Of a stretch of DNA of 64,000 nucleotides, positions 11,467-19,008 are shown piece after piece. This DNA is from Synechococcus sp. RSCCF101 (GTDB lineage: Bacteria > Cyanobacteriota > Cyanobacteriia > PCC-6307 > Cyanobiaceae). Under the pieces are notes generated by a model. It saw only the letters and a list, made by a program, of their open reading frames with translations. It was not told where the DNA came from and made no database searches. Each line of letters begins with the position of its first letter. Position 1 is the stretch's first letter. Made by a program: the position numbers and the translations under genes. Location of the stretch: assembly GCF_008807075.1 (NCBI RefSeq), contig NZ_CP035632.1, forward strand, positions 682,001 to 746,000. The letters run 5' to 3'.

Positions 11467-14400
11467 ATGCGCCCGCAGGATCTCACCCCTGGCCTCTATG
11501 ACCACCTACTGAGTGAGTCATGGCACGAAGCTCTTGCTGAGCAGCCAGCAGGGTTGCAGGAGGAGCCTCCTCATCTCGACCCGGCTGAAGCTCCCGCACG
11601 TTTGGCCCGCTATCTGCGTCAGCTCAGCGAGATCGCCTTGGCCGCCTTGCCAGAGAACCAACGTCAGCAGAAGCAACTGGCGCTGGTGAATCAGATCGTG
11701 GCTTTGCTTCAGAAGGAAGCACCCAATGCCATCAGCCGCGCAGACCAGCTGCACCCCAGTGCCCGGCTGCTGCAGGAATGGCGTGCTGCGCCGCTACTAC
11801 CGAACCAAAGCCCACTAACCCGTCCCCTGATCCCCCTCGCCGATGGCACCCTCCTGATCAACGCTCCCAGCGAGCCCAGCATCGGGCAGGCCCTGGAAGC
11901 GGAGTGTCCATCGGCCGATCGCATCGACCTGCTCTGTGCCTTCATCAAGTGGAGCGGTCTGCGCCTGCTCCAGGAGCAGCTGAGCGCCCACCTCAACGCC
12001 GGCCGGCCCCTTCGCGTGCTGACCACCGTCTACATGGGAGCCACTGATCGCAAGGCCCTCGATTGGCTGGTTGAGCGAGGCGCCCAGCTGCGCGTCAGTA
12101 CCGACACCCGCCGTACCCGCCTCCACGCCAAGGCCTGGCTCTTTCACCGTGCCAGTGGCACCAGCACGGCCTACATCGGCTCGTCAAACCTGTCTCATGC
12201 GGCACTGGTGGATGGTCTGGAATGGAACGTGCGCATAGCGGCTCTGGAAACTCCGGCGATGCTGGCCAAGTTCCAAGCCACCTTCGATGCCTACTGGGAG
12301 GAAGGCGAGTTTGAGCCCTACGACGCCACCAAGGATCAGCAGGCCCGACTTGATCACCAGCTCGCTCTGGCTCGTGGCGATGCGGCCAGCACTGTCGACA
12401 CCGCCCTGCCCGTTTGGTTCGATCTACGGCCTTATGCGTATCAGCGGGAGATGCTCGATCAGCTTGCCACCGAGCGCTCCCTCCACCACAACTGGAACAA
12501 CCTGGTGGTTGCCGCCACCGGTACCGGCAAAACCGTGCTCGCCGCCTTCGATCTGGCTCGCTTGCACGCAGACTTCCACGAACACTTCACCTCACCAGAT
12601 CCGCCGTCCCTTCTGCTGATCGCCCATCGCAAGGAGATCCTGCAACAGGCAGTGGCCACCTTCCGTCAGGTGCTGCGCGATCCCTCCTTCGGCGAGCTCT
12701 ACGTGGATGGCGAGGTCCCCAACCAATGGCGCCACGTGTTCGCCTCGGTGCAGTCTCTCGCCCAGCGCGATCTGGGTGAAATACCCGCCGATCGCTTCGA
12801 GGTCGTGATCATTGACGAGTTTCACCACGCGGCTGCCAGCAGCTACCGCCGCTGGCTTGATCACCTTCGTCCCAAGTTGCTACTTGGTCTGACAGCCACC
12901 CCTGAGCGGGCCGATGGGCTCGACATCCTCCAATGGTTCGGCGGCCGCATCGCTGCGGAGCTGCGCCTCTGGTCTGCCCTCGACCAGGGCTTGCTCTGCC
13001 CCTTCCACTATTTCGCCGTTGCAGACGACACCGATCTCTCCGCCTTGGAATGGCGTCGAGGCGGCTATGTGCCGGCCGAGCTCAGCAAGCTCTACACCGG
13101 TGACCACCGACGTGTGGATCTGATCCTGAGTGAGCTGCAGAAGGCCGTAGCCGAGCCGCTGCGGATGCGCGCCCTGGGCTTCTGCGTGAGCGTGGAGCAC
13201 GCCCGTTTCATGGCGGAGCGCTTCCGCGCGACCGGCTTCGCGGCTGAGGCGCTCGATGCCTCTACCCCCTCCGAAGAGCGCCGAGATGCCCTGCGCCGCC
13301 TCCAGGCCGGAGAGCTGCAGATCCTCTTCGCGGTTGACCTGTTCAACGAGGGGCTCGACATCCCTGCCATCGACACCGTGCTGCTGCTTCGGCCCACCGA
13401 GAGCGCCGTGGTGTTTCTGCAGCAGCTGGGTCGAGGTCTGCGCCTCTCCCCCGAAACCGGGAAGAGCTGCCTGACCGTTCTCGATTTCATCGGCCAGCAG
13501 CACCGCCACTTTCGCTTTGATCTGCGCTACCGCACCCTTCTTGGCTGTAGTCACCGCCAGTTGCAGATACAGCTTGAGCAGGGCTTCCCATTCCTGCCGC
13601 CGGGGTGCCGACTGGTGCTCGACCGGGTGGCGAGGGAGCGGGTGCTTACAAACCTGCGCCAATGCCTGCCCAGCCGCGGGCCCCAGTTGCTGGATGAGTT
13701 GAGGGTTTTGGCTGCCGAATCCGTGCTCACAGCGGATAGCGGCCTGGCCAACTGGCTGGAAGCTCTGGCCATGGAGCCGGCCGACTTCTACGGAATCCGT
13801 GGCGCTTCCTTCACCGCCCTTCGGCGCCAGCTGGGCTGGCTCAGCGATGGGCCCCACCCGGAGGAAGACCGCCTTACCCGCGCCATCGCTGCTGGCCTAC
13901 TCCACGGCGACGACCCCGACCGGCTCCGCCTCCTCGCCACCGGCCTGAGTGCTCCCTACCCGCCAAAGCTGGAGGCCCTTGGCGAACGCGAGCAGCGTCA
14001 GTGGTTAATGCTCACCGTGCAGCTCTTCGGGACCGGCCGCCGCTGGCGGTCCCTGCGCGAGGCATTGGACGTGCTCTGGCAAGCCGCTGCCTGGCGCGAC
14101 GAACTTCAGAAGCTGCTGGAGCTGCTGGCCGATCGCGCTGACCACCGTCTCTACTCATTGCCATGGGCACAGCCCATCCCCCTGAGGGTCCACGGGCACT
14201 ACAGCCGTGCCGAGATCGAGGCAGCCTTTGGGATCCTTCACGACGAAGCCCCTTGGATACACCGCGAAGGCGTGCTCTGGCACGAAGCCAGCCAGTGTGA
14301 TCTGCTCTTCGTGACCCTCAAGAAGAGTGAGTCGCTCTTCTCTCCCACCACTCGATACCGAGACCTGGCCATCGGTCCCTCACAGTTCCATTGGGAGAGC

Positions 14401-14655
14401 CAGAGCACCACAACCAAGTCTTCACCGACAGGCCAGCGTTACATCCATCACGCCGAGCGCGGCAGTCGCGTGCTGTTGTTTGTTCGAGAGCACCGCAAGC
14501 TTGATGGCCGGGCGGGGGGTGTCACGCAGCCGTTCCGCTGCCTTGGGTTCGCCAGATATGAAACCCACGAAGGCGAGCGGCCCATGGCGATCCGCTGGCG
14601 GCTCGAACGTGAGATCCCAGCCGCATGGCTACCGGCAATGTCCTTGGCAGTGTGA
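11467..14655 (+). CDS. PLD-nuclease/SF2 helicase/DUF3427 protein
   Basis: About 1062 residues from the ATG at 11467; the frame is open to a TTG at 11383, but the sequence from 11467 (MRPQDLTPGLYDHLL) looks like the family start. Domains: a phospholipase-D-like nuclease with an HKD motif (HAKAW from His220, then GSSN), an SF2 helicase core with Walker A ATGTGKT (Lys355), DEFH box near 450, a helicase C-terminal domain (LFAVDLFNEGLDIP, QQLGRGLR), and a C-terminal DUF3427 region (SQFHWESQS). Proteins with this layout are widespread accessory ATP-dependent nucleases, often suspected of roles in phage defence or DNA repair; none is proven for this protein. The remains of a toxin-antitoxin pair lie directly downstream, which fits a small defence or addiction islet. 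Confidence 0.85.
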   Translation: MRPQDLTPGLYDHLLSESWHEALAEQPAGLQEEPPHLDPAEAPARLARYLRQLSEIALAALPENQRQQKQLALVNQIVALLQKEAPNAISRADQLHPSARLLQEWRAAPLLPNQSPLTRPLIPLADGTLLINAPSEPSIGQALEAECPSADRIDLLCAFIKWSGLRLLQEQLSAHLNAGRPLRVLTTVYMGATDRKALDWLVERGAQLRVSTDTRRTRLHAKAWLFHRASGTSTAYIGSSNLSHAALVDGLEWNVRIAALETPAMLAKFQATFDAYWEEGEFEPYDATKDQQARLDHQLALARGDAASTVDTALPVWFDLRPYAYQREMLDQLATERSLHHNWNNLVVAATGTGKTVLAAFDLARLHADFHEHFTSPDPPSLLLIAHRKEILQQAVATFRQVLRDPSFGELYVDGEVPNQWRHVFASVQSLAQRDLGEIPADRFEVVIIDEFHHAAASSYRRWLDHLRPKLLLGLTATPERADGLDILQWFGGRIAAELRLWSALDQGLLCPFHYFAVADDTDLSALEWRRGGYVPAELSKLYTGDHRRVDLILSELQKAVAEPLRMRALGFCVSVEHARFMAERFRATGFAAEALDASTPSEERRDALRRLQAGELQILFAVDLFNEGLDIPAIDTVLLLRPTESAVVFLQQLGRGLRLSPETGKSCLTVLDFIGQQHRHFRFDLRYRTLLGCSHRQLQIQLEQGFPFLPPGCRLVLDRVARERVLTNLRQCLPSRGPQLLDELRVLAAESVLTADSGLANWLEALAMEPADFYGIRGASFTALRRQLGWLSDGPHPEEDRLTRAIAAGLLHGDDPDRLRLLATGLSAPYPPKLEALGEREQRQWLMLTVQLFGTGRRWRSLREALDVLWQAAAWRDELQKLLELLADRADHRLYSLPWAQPIPLRVHGHYSRAEIEAAFGILHDEAPWIHREGVLWHEASQCDLLFVTLKKSESLFSPTTRYRDLAIGPSQFHWESQSTTTKSSPTGQRYIHHAERGSRVLLFVREHRKLDGRAGGVTQPFRCLGFARYETHEGERPMAIRWRLEREIPAAWLPAMSLAV

Positions 14656-14683
14656 GATCCGCTGCAGCAGCCAACTTGTCGGC

Positions 14684-14904
14684 ATGGCTGATGCCCGCAT
14701 CACTCACAACCCAGGCCAGTGCGCCGGCAAGCTCTCCATCCGAGGGATGCGGGGAACCGCGTGAACGATGGCCTGGATCTGTATGCGTCTGGTCTCACCC
14801 CCGAACAGATCCTCAGTAATCGTCTTGCTCTTGAGCCCGAAGATCGACAGGCACCCCTGAGCCATGTCACCGGAGAGCTGAATCATCCAGTTGTGCTGGT
14901 GTGA
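14684..14904 (+). pseudogene. DUF433-family antitoxin, frameshifted
   Basis: From ATG 14684 the frame reads MADARITHNP then GKLSIRGMRGTA and stops at 14762-14764. One base out of register, from 14761, it continues VNDGLDLYASGLTPEQIL and ends at 14904. Joined, the 73 residues match the DUF433 layout (N-terminal N-P-C-G-K-IRG motif, then a helix-turn-helix segment ASGLTPEQIL followed by an acidic LEPED motif). A single missing base near 14760 explains the break. It lies 28 bases after the helicase stop. Long enough to be a full family member once the frame is restored. Confidence 0.65.
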
Positions 14905-14927
14905 TCCTCTGGCTTGATGCCCAGTGA
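14901..14927 (+). pseudogene. Start of a DUF5615 (PIN-like) toxin gene, truncated
   Basis: A GTG overlapping the antitoxin stop by four bases begins VILWLDAQ and then stops at once. That peptide is the characteristic opening of DUF5615 proteins, the usual partners of DUF433 antitoxins in this order and overlap. The rest (about 100 codons) is absent, because the next gene starts at 15015. The sequence 14928-15014 contains no recognisable remainder beyond a possible and weak C-terminal echo. The toxin appears lost by internal deletion. Confidence 0.5.
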
Positions 14928-15014
14928 TCGCTGGCCCTGGCAAGACAGCAGAGCTCCCGGCCCTAGTGATCGTCTGCGCCGCAAAATGGTGGAAGGCGCG
15001 CACACCGGGGCCGA

Positions 15015-15317
15015 ATGACAAAGAACCTCAGCAACGATCAACTCAACCCCGCCCTGATTCCCGATCCGGAGGGCGACCTGCACGACTGGATCGAGTTTGC
15101 CGCCACCATCAACGGCTACGAGGTGGCCGGATCCTTCGAAGCCTGCGGCGATCTGGCCAACATGGGCACCGCCAGCACGCTGACGGAACTGCGCTGCGCC
15201 CTGTCCTTCGAATACCGGCGTGATCACCACTCCGGCGGCTGGGGCTTCGAGGAGGAGCCGATCCGATCACTCCTGAGGCGCATCCGCGAGAAGGTGGAAG
15301 CCGGCGAGCTCGACTGA
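15015..15317 (+). CDS. Hypothetical protein, 100 residues
   Basis: I do not recognise the family. The protein is soluble and acidic, with no signal or membrane segment, and has a central stretch HDWIEFAATINGYEVAGSFEAC and a C-terminal amphipathic helix (IRSLLRRIREKVEAGEL). Start ATG 15015 sits inside the tail of the decayed toxin region. Codon use is normal for this genome, which supports a real gene. It stands alone in its orientation before the ecotin-like gene 59 bases later. Confidence 0.55.
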   Translation: MTKNLSNDQLNPALIPDPEGDLHDWIEFAATINGYEVAGSFEACGDLANMGTASTLTELRCALSFEYRRDHHSGGWGFEEEPIRSLLRRIREKVEAGELD

Positions 15318-15376
15318 TCCGCGGATGCCGAAACCCACCACCCTGTGAGGATGGCCGCAGCCAAGCAAACGACGCC

Positions 15377-15919
15377 ATGGTCCGGCGCCCGATCCACCGC
15401 AGCCGCCGCGCGGCATCCCTGGCCCTGGGCCTGCCGCTGCTGATGGCTGCAGCCGCTGGCCCCGTCGGAGCGATTCCCCGGCTCGACCTGAAGCCCTATC
15501 CGGCGGCCGCGTCCGGAGAATCGCGTTGGGTGATCCAGCTGTCCGGCCTGCTGGAACCCAGTGAGGACCCGGCCATCTCCGGCGATCCGGCCGACTGGCG
15601 GGTGCAGCTGATCGTGGGACGCGAGATGGAGGTGGACTGCAACCGGCAGATGCTGCAGGGACGGATCGAGCGGGAGAGCGTGCCCGGCTGGGGCTACAGC
15701 ATCTACCGGGTGAGCGGCGGGACACAGGCCATCTCCACCCTCATGGCCTGCCCGCCGGATCAACCGAAGCGCACGGCTTTCGTGCCGCTGGCCGGTGAAC
15801 CGACCCTGCTCCGCTACAACCCCAGCCTGCCGATCGTGGTGTACGCGCCCGAGGGGCTGCAGGTGCGCTGGCGCCTCTGGAAAGCGGAATCCGCCAGCCG
15901 CGAAGCGCAGCAGCTCTGA
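15377..15919 (+). CDS. eco: Ecotin-family secreted serine protease inhibitor
   Basis: 180 residues with an N-terminal signal (LALGLPLLMAAAAGPVGA) and a mature domain that follows ecotin closely: the SRWVIQL strand, LIVGREMEVDCN, the GWGY turn, reactive loop STLMAC, then LRYNPSLPIVVYAPEG and the final RLWKAES strand. Cys88 and Cys125 are 37 residues apart, as are the disulfide Cys of the E. coli protein. By alignment the P1 residue is Leu122 rather than the Met of E. coli, pointing to chymotrypsin- or elastase-like targets. Ecotins are dimeric periplasmic inhibitors that protect against foreign proteases. Unusual in a picocyanobacterium; ecotins are best known from proteobacteria, so transfer is plausible. 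Confidence 0.88.
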   Translation: MVRRPIHRSRRAASLALGLPLLMAAAAGPVGAIPRLDLKPYPAAASGESRWVIQLSGLLEPSEDPAISGDPADWRVQLIVGREMEVDCNRQMLQGRIERESVPGWGYSIYRVSGGTQAISTLMACPPDQPKRTAFVPLAGEPTLLRYNPSLPIVVYAPEGLQVRWRLWKAESASREAQQL

Positions 15920-15937
15920 GGCCACCCCGACCTGCAC

Positions 15938-17152
15938 TCAGGGATCGGCTGTTGGCCCCGGTGCAGGAGCATCGGGAATCGCTGAGCGCTCAACGGCTCG
16001 CTGCAGCAGAACCTCGAAGATGGCCAGCGTGGAGCGATCCTCCACCGTGTACTGCGGGTGGAACTGGAACCCGAACAGGGTCCGGTGCACGAAGGCGTCC
16101 ACGATCACGATGTCCCTGAGCAGGGCCCAGAAGCGGGCGCGCGATGCATCGGTGACCATCGGGTAGCCCTCGATCGGGGTTGTGATCTCCTCCCCGGCTG
16201 TGGATTGCGCGTGCTGACTGAGCGGGTGATACGAGAGCACCTCCACGCCGGAGGGAATCGGTGTGGTCATCGCCAGCGTGTGATTGAAGTCCTTGTTCAC
16301 CAGGCGGCCGTCCCGTCCCTGAGCGAAGGGTTCGGTGAGTGGGTAGGCCACATCGCCGTAGACGCGTGGATCCAGCGGGTCGCGGGAATTGAGCATCCGG
16401 TCCATCCACCAGAACTCGGTCGCTCCGGTGTGGGGATTGCGTCGCGCCACATAGGCCCCGCTGGGCTCCTCCTCCGTGTACGGGAACAGGCGGGTGAGCC
16501 CGCCGCCAAGCAGCATCCAGCCGAGCTGGGCGCCATGGCAGGTGCCGAAGATCGGCTTGCCCTGCTCCAGCGCGGCATCGAGAAGAAACAGGCCATAGAG
16601 GGTGTCCTTCACGTCGTCGATCGACGCATAACCCACCTCGAGCTCCCGCACCGCCGGGTTGTAGAAGATCGGGTGAATCACCGTCTCACCGGTGGATTCC
16701 ACAATCAGGCCATCGTGTCGAGCCATCACCTCGGCCAGTGAACGCTGCAGCGCCGCCAGCGAGGAACGGGGATGCCGGCGGGAATGATCCATCACCGCGT
16801 CCACCAGCGACTGACCGGCCGGCAGACGCTGCCTGAGATCGGACACCACACCCACCACCAGCGGCAGCTGGCTCCGGATCACCTGGTTCGAGAGGCCCAT
16901 CGGTGAAGCGGGCTTCTCATCGGGGATGTGGGGATTGAAGACGCTGAACCGGAGCCGGGGGCGGGTCAGGGCCGGAACGGTGCGCGCGGCGGTGCGGAAG
17001 GCATGGAAGATCTCCGGCTGCATCCGCGCTTCGGCGCGATCGGTCACCACCAGCACGTCGATGCCCCCCTGCGGGCGGGCCTGCGCCACCGGTCCGATCG
17101 CCGCCGTGGCCAGCAGCGTCAACGCGAGCAGGCGGATGAAGCGATGCGACAT
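15938..17152 (-). CDS. Secreted class-I glutamine-amidotransferase-like protein
   Basis: 404 residues beginning with a clear signal peptide (FIRLLALTLLATAAIGPVAQA). The fold signature is a nucleophile elbow GTCHGAQLG with Cys205 and a late His motif FQFHPQ. In active class-I amidotransferases and gamma-glutamyl hydrolases the triplet is usually HPE; here the acidic residue is Gln, so the third member of the triad may be replaced or the activity altered. There is no synthetase partner, so a free periplasmic hydrolase of gamma-glutamyl or similar amide substrates is a better guess than an amidotransferase subunit. It converges with the ecotin-like gene, 18 bases apart. Confidence 0.65.
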   Translation of the reverse strand: MSHRFIRLLALTLLATAAIGPVAQARPQGGIDVLVVTDRAEARMQPEIFHAFRTAARTVPALTRPRLRFSVFNPHIPDEKPASPMGLSNQVIRSQLPLVVGVVSDLRQRLPAGQSLVDAVMDHSRRHPRSSLAALQRSLAEVMARHDGLIVESTGETVIHPIFYNPAVRELEVGYASIDDVKDTLYGLFLLDAALEQGKPIFGTCHGAQLGWMLLGGGLTRLFPYTEEEPSGAYVARRNPHTGATEFWWMDRMLNSRDPLDPRVYGDVAYPLTEPFAQGRDGRLVNKDFNHTLAMTTPIPSGVEVLSYHPLSQHAQSTAGEEITTPIEGYPMVTDASRARFWALLRDIVIVDAFVHRTLFGFQFHPQYTVEDRSTLAIFEVLLQRAVERSAIPDAPAPGPTADP

Positions 17153-17272
17153 AAGTCCCCGGAGCGGTCGCCAGCGACGGGATCGCGGCGCCTTCAGCTC
17201 TCCTCTTCAGTATGGAGTTGGCCAAGGGACGGCGCCTGACCACGCGAAGCCCTTGGAGCAGGACCGGCAGTT

Positions 17273-17288
17273 GGGCCTCGTCAGGCCC
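17273..17288 (-). terminator. Hairpin at the petJ stop codon
   Basis: Read on the minus strand, GGGCCT-GACG-AGGCCC forms a six-pair stem whose loop and arm include the petJ TGA. No T-tract follows, so it is at best a weak terminator or an mRNA 3'-end stabiliser. Confidence 0.25.
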
Positions 17289-17622
17289 AGCCCCTGGCCG
17301 CCTGAGCCTCCACGTAGGCGGCGACATCGGCGATCTCGTCCGCGCTGAGCCTTGTGCCGAAAGCCGCCATGCCGTTCTTGCCGTTGGTCACCTGGTAGGC
17401 AATCGCCTCCTCGTGGCCGTCGCCGTAGTTGGCCAGGTACGCCTGGAGATCCTCCTGCTTCAGGGTCCGCTGGGCGTTCACGACGTTGCCGCCGCCCATG
17501 TGACAGGCCGCACAGTTGGAAGAGAACACCTGTTCGCCATGGGCCACGTCCGCAGCGCTGGCCACAGAGGGTGCGAGCAGACCGATCAGAGCTGCCAGGG
17601 CGAGGGAAAGGACGAGGCGCAC
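17281..17622 (-). CDS. petJ: Cytochrome c6 (soluble c-type cytochrome)
   Basis: 113 residues with a cleavable signal ending ASA, giving a mature lumenal protein of about 89 residues. Haem attachment CAACH at 37-41, with Met85 (NGMAAF) as the distal ligand. The C-terminal helix [17 protein letters not shown] is typical of cytochrome c6. It carries electrons from cytochrome b6f to photosystem I, or to the terminal oxidase, in the thylakoid lumen. Transcribed alone leftward; its upstream region is the gap 17623-17929. Confidence 0.9.
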   Translation of the reverse strand: MRLVLSLALAALIGLLAPSVASAADVAHGEQVFSSNCAACHMGGGNVVNAQRTLKQEDLQAYLANYGDGHEEAIAYQVTNGKNGMAAFGTRLSADEIADVAAYVEAQAARGWA

Positions 17623-17929
17623 AGCGGGGGAAGGATCTGAGATCGATTCTCACGGGAATGCCCGGAGGCCGCCGACCAGTCGTGACCTTTCTTATGGGCT
17701 CATCACGATGCCGTCAGATTGAGTCATCGTGGCGATCGTGGAGAGCCATCACTTCGCTCGGCGAGCGGCAGACCATTCCCTGCCTTGAGCGAAAGCTGGG
17801 TCTTGAGGCCACCGAAGCGGACTCGGTCCCGGCCCCGATGGCGACGGGATGGCCCCCGTACGATCCGGATCCTTCCAGACCTGCATCGGGAGACGCGCAT
17901 TGGCACCCCTCTCACTCCCCTCGGATCGC
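17623..17929. other. Intergenic region between petJ and the membrane-protein gene
   Basis: About 307 bases carrying the divergent promoters of petJ and the rightward membrane-protein gene. The one structure seen is an inverted repeat CACGATG (17704-17710) / CATCGTG (17725-17731), a candidate operator or hairpin. Short open frames here have no family resemblance. If the rightward gene starts at ATG 17849 instead of GTG 17930, the gap is 226 bases. Confidence 0.4.
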
Positions 17930-18472
17930 GTGTCGGACGTTCCGGAGGCGTGGCAGGCGCTGGCGGCGAGCCGTTGGCTGCCCCTGCTGCTGCTGGGCCT
18001 GGGAACCTGCAGCAGTGCGGTGCATGCCCACGCGCCCCTGGTGGCCTTCGCCGCTATGAGCGGCGTGATGCTGAAGCCGCGCCGGGCTGTGGTGGTGGCC
18101 CTGCTGATCTGGTTGGTGAACCAGGCGATCGGCTTCGGAATCCGTGGCTACCCCCTGAGCGGCATGGCCTTCACCTGGGGCAGCCTGATGGGAGTGGGAA
18201 CACTGCTGGTGGTGAGCCTGGCCAGCATTCGCCCTCCCTTCAGCCGGTCCTCCATGACCGGTCACGCCCTCTGGTGCGTGATCGCGCTGGTGGGCGGCTT
18301 CGTGCTGTATCAGGGACTGATCTCGCTGGCTTACCCCGTGATCCTGGACGGCCATTTCATGGGACTGGACGTGGTGGCCAGCGTGTTCCGCAAGCAGGCG
18401 GTCTGGGCCGGGGGGATGGCACTCGGGCATGGCCTGCTGATGCGCCTGCAGATGGCCCGCAGGCTGGCCTGA
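17930..18472 (+). CDS. Polytopic membrane protein of unknown function
   Basis: From GTG 17930 about 180 residues with five or six hydrophobic segments (for example WLPLLLLGLGTC, ALLIWLVNQAIGFGI, LLVVSLASI, ALWCVIALVGGFVLY). The ATG at 17849 would add 27 polar residues. The NQAIGFGIRGYPLSGMAFTWG stretch recalls small integral proteins such as ECF-transporter S components, but I cannot assign it. It is followed six bases later by a 2Fe-2S ferredoxin-domain gene in the same direction, so the two are probably an operon. Confidence 0.6.
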   Translation: MSDVPEAWQALAASRWLPLLLLGLGTCSSAVHAHAPLVAFAAMSGVMLKPRRAVVVALLIWLVNQAIGFGIRGYPLSGMAFTWGSLMGVGTLLVVSLASIRPPFSRSSMTGHALWCVIALVGGFVLYQGLISLAYPVILDGHFMGLDVVASVFRKQAVWAGGMALGHGLLMRLQMARRLA

Positions 18473-18478
18473 GGGGGC

Positions 18479-18966
18479 ATGATCGATGTCATCGGCCACG
18501 TGTTGCAAGGCAATGTGCTGGAGCTGGAGTTCAGGCAGGCCCCGACAATCTGCCTCCTCTACGACGGCTACCTCACCGTTGTGACCGAAGGCTGGCAAAG
18601 CTGGGCCTGTACGAGGAGCTGCGCCGCATCGATGTGCTCGGGAAGCGCCCGATTCCGTATGACGACAACCCTCTGAAACGCCCCTACATCTCTATCTGCC
18701 GTTCGAGTCGCTGCTATCCCTGCCGCAACTGGCAGCCGATTCATCAGGCGTTGCAGGAGGCGGTTACCGAAGCCGGCCTGGACATCACCGTGCGCACCGC
18801 GGGATGTCTGGAGGTGTGCAAGCTGGGTCCGGTGGTGTTCCATTCCGGCGACCGCACCTGGTACACCCGCGTCACCCCGGAGGTGGCCAGGGAGATTGTT
18901 CAATCCCACATGGTGGAGGGCCGCAAAGTGGAGCGGCATCTCTATCCGCCGCCTGGCCAAAGCTGA
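18479..18966 (+). pseudogene. Thioredoxin-like 2Fe-2S ferredoxin-domain gene with a frameshift
   Basis: The first frame from ATG 18479 reads MIDVIGHVLQGNVLELEF through TVVTEG. The second frame, one base out of register, continues LAKLGLYEELRRIDVLGKRP and ends at 18966. The break lies near 18592 (GAAGGCTGGC) and would be repaired by one added base, for example GGCCTGG. The second part holds the cluster ligands: Cys in CRSSRCYPC and CLEVC before KLGPVV, as in the (2Fe-2S) ferredoxin-domain family. Without repair the N-terminal frame ends after 65 residues without any cluster. Either a real lesion or an assembly error. Confidence 0.65.
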
Positions 18967-19008
18967 GGCTGCGGCAGGGGATCGGGATCCCGGCGCTGGA
19001 GTCGATCC

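Noticed and set aside
11467-14655. Assignment of the helicase to a named defence system
   Set aside because: The domain set is suggestive, but none of the partner genes of a named system is present beside it.
14704-15021. 105-residue leftward frame as a gene
   Set aside because: It is antisense to the DUF433/DUF5615 remnants, which give recognisable protein families in the rightward frames; the leftward protein matches nothing.
18585-18600. Programmed frameshift in the ferredoxin-domain gene
   Set aside because: No homopolymer or slippery heptamer lies at the break; a lost base is the simpler explanation.
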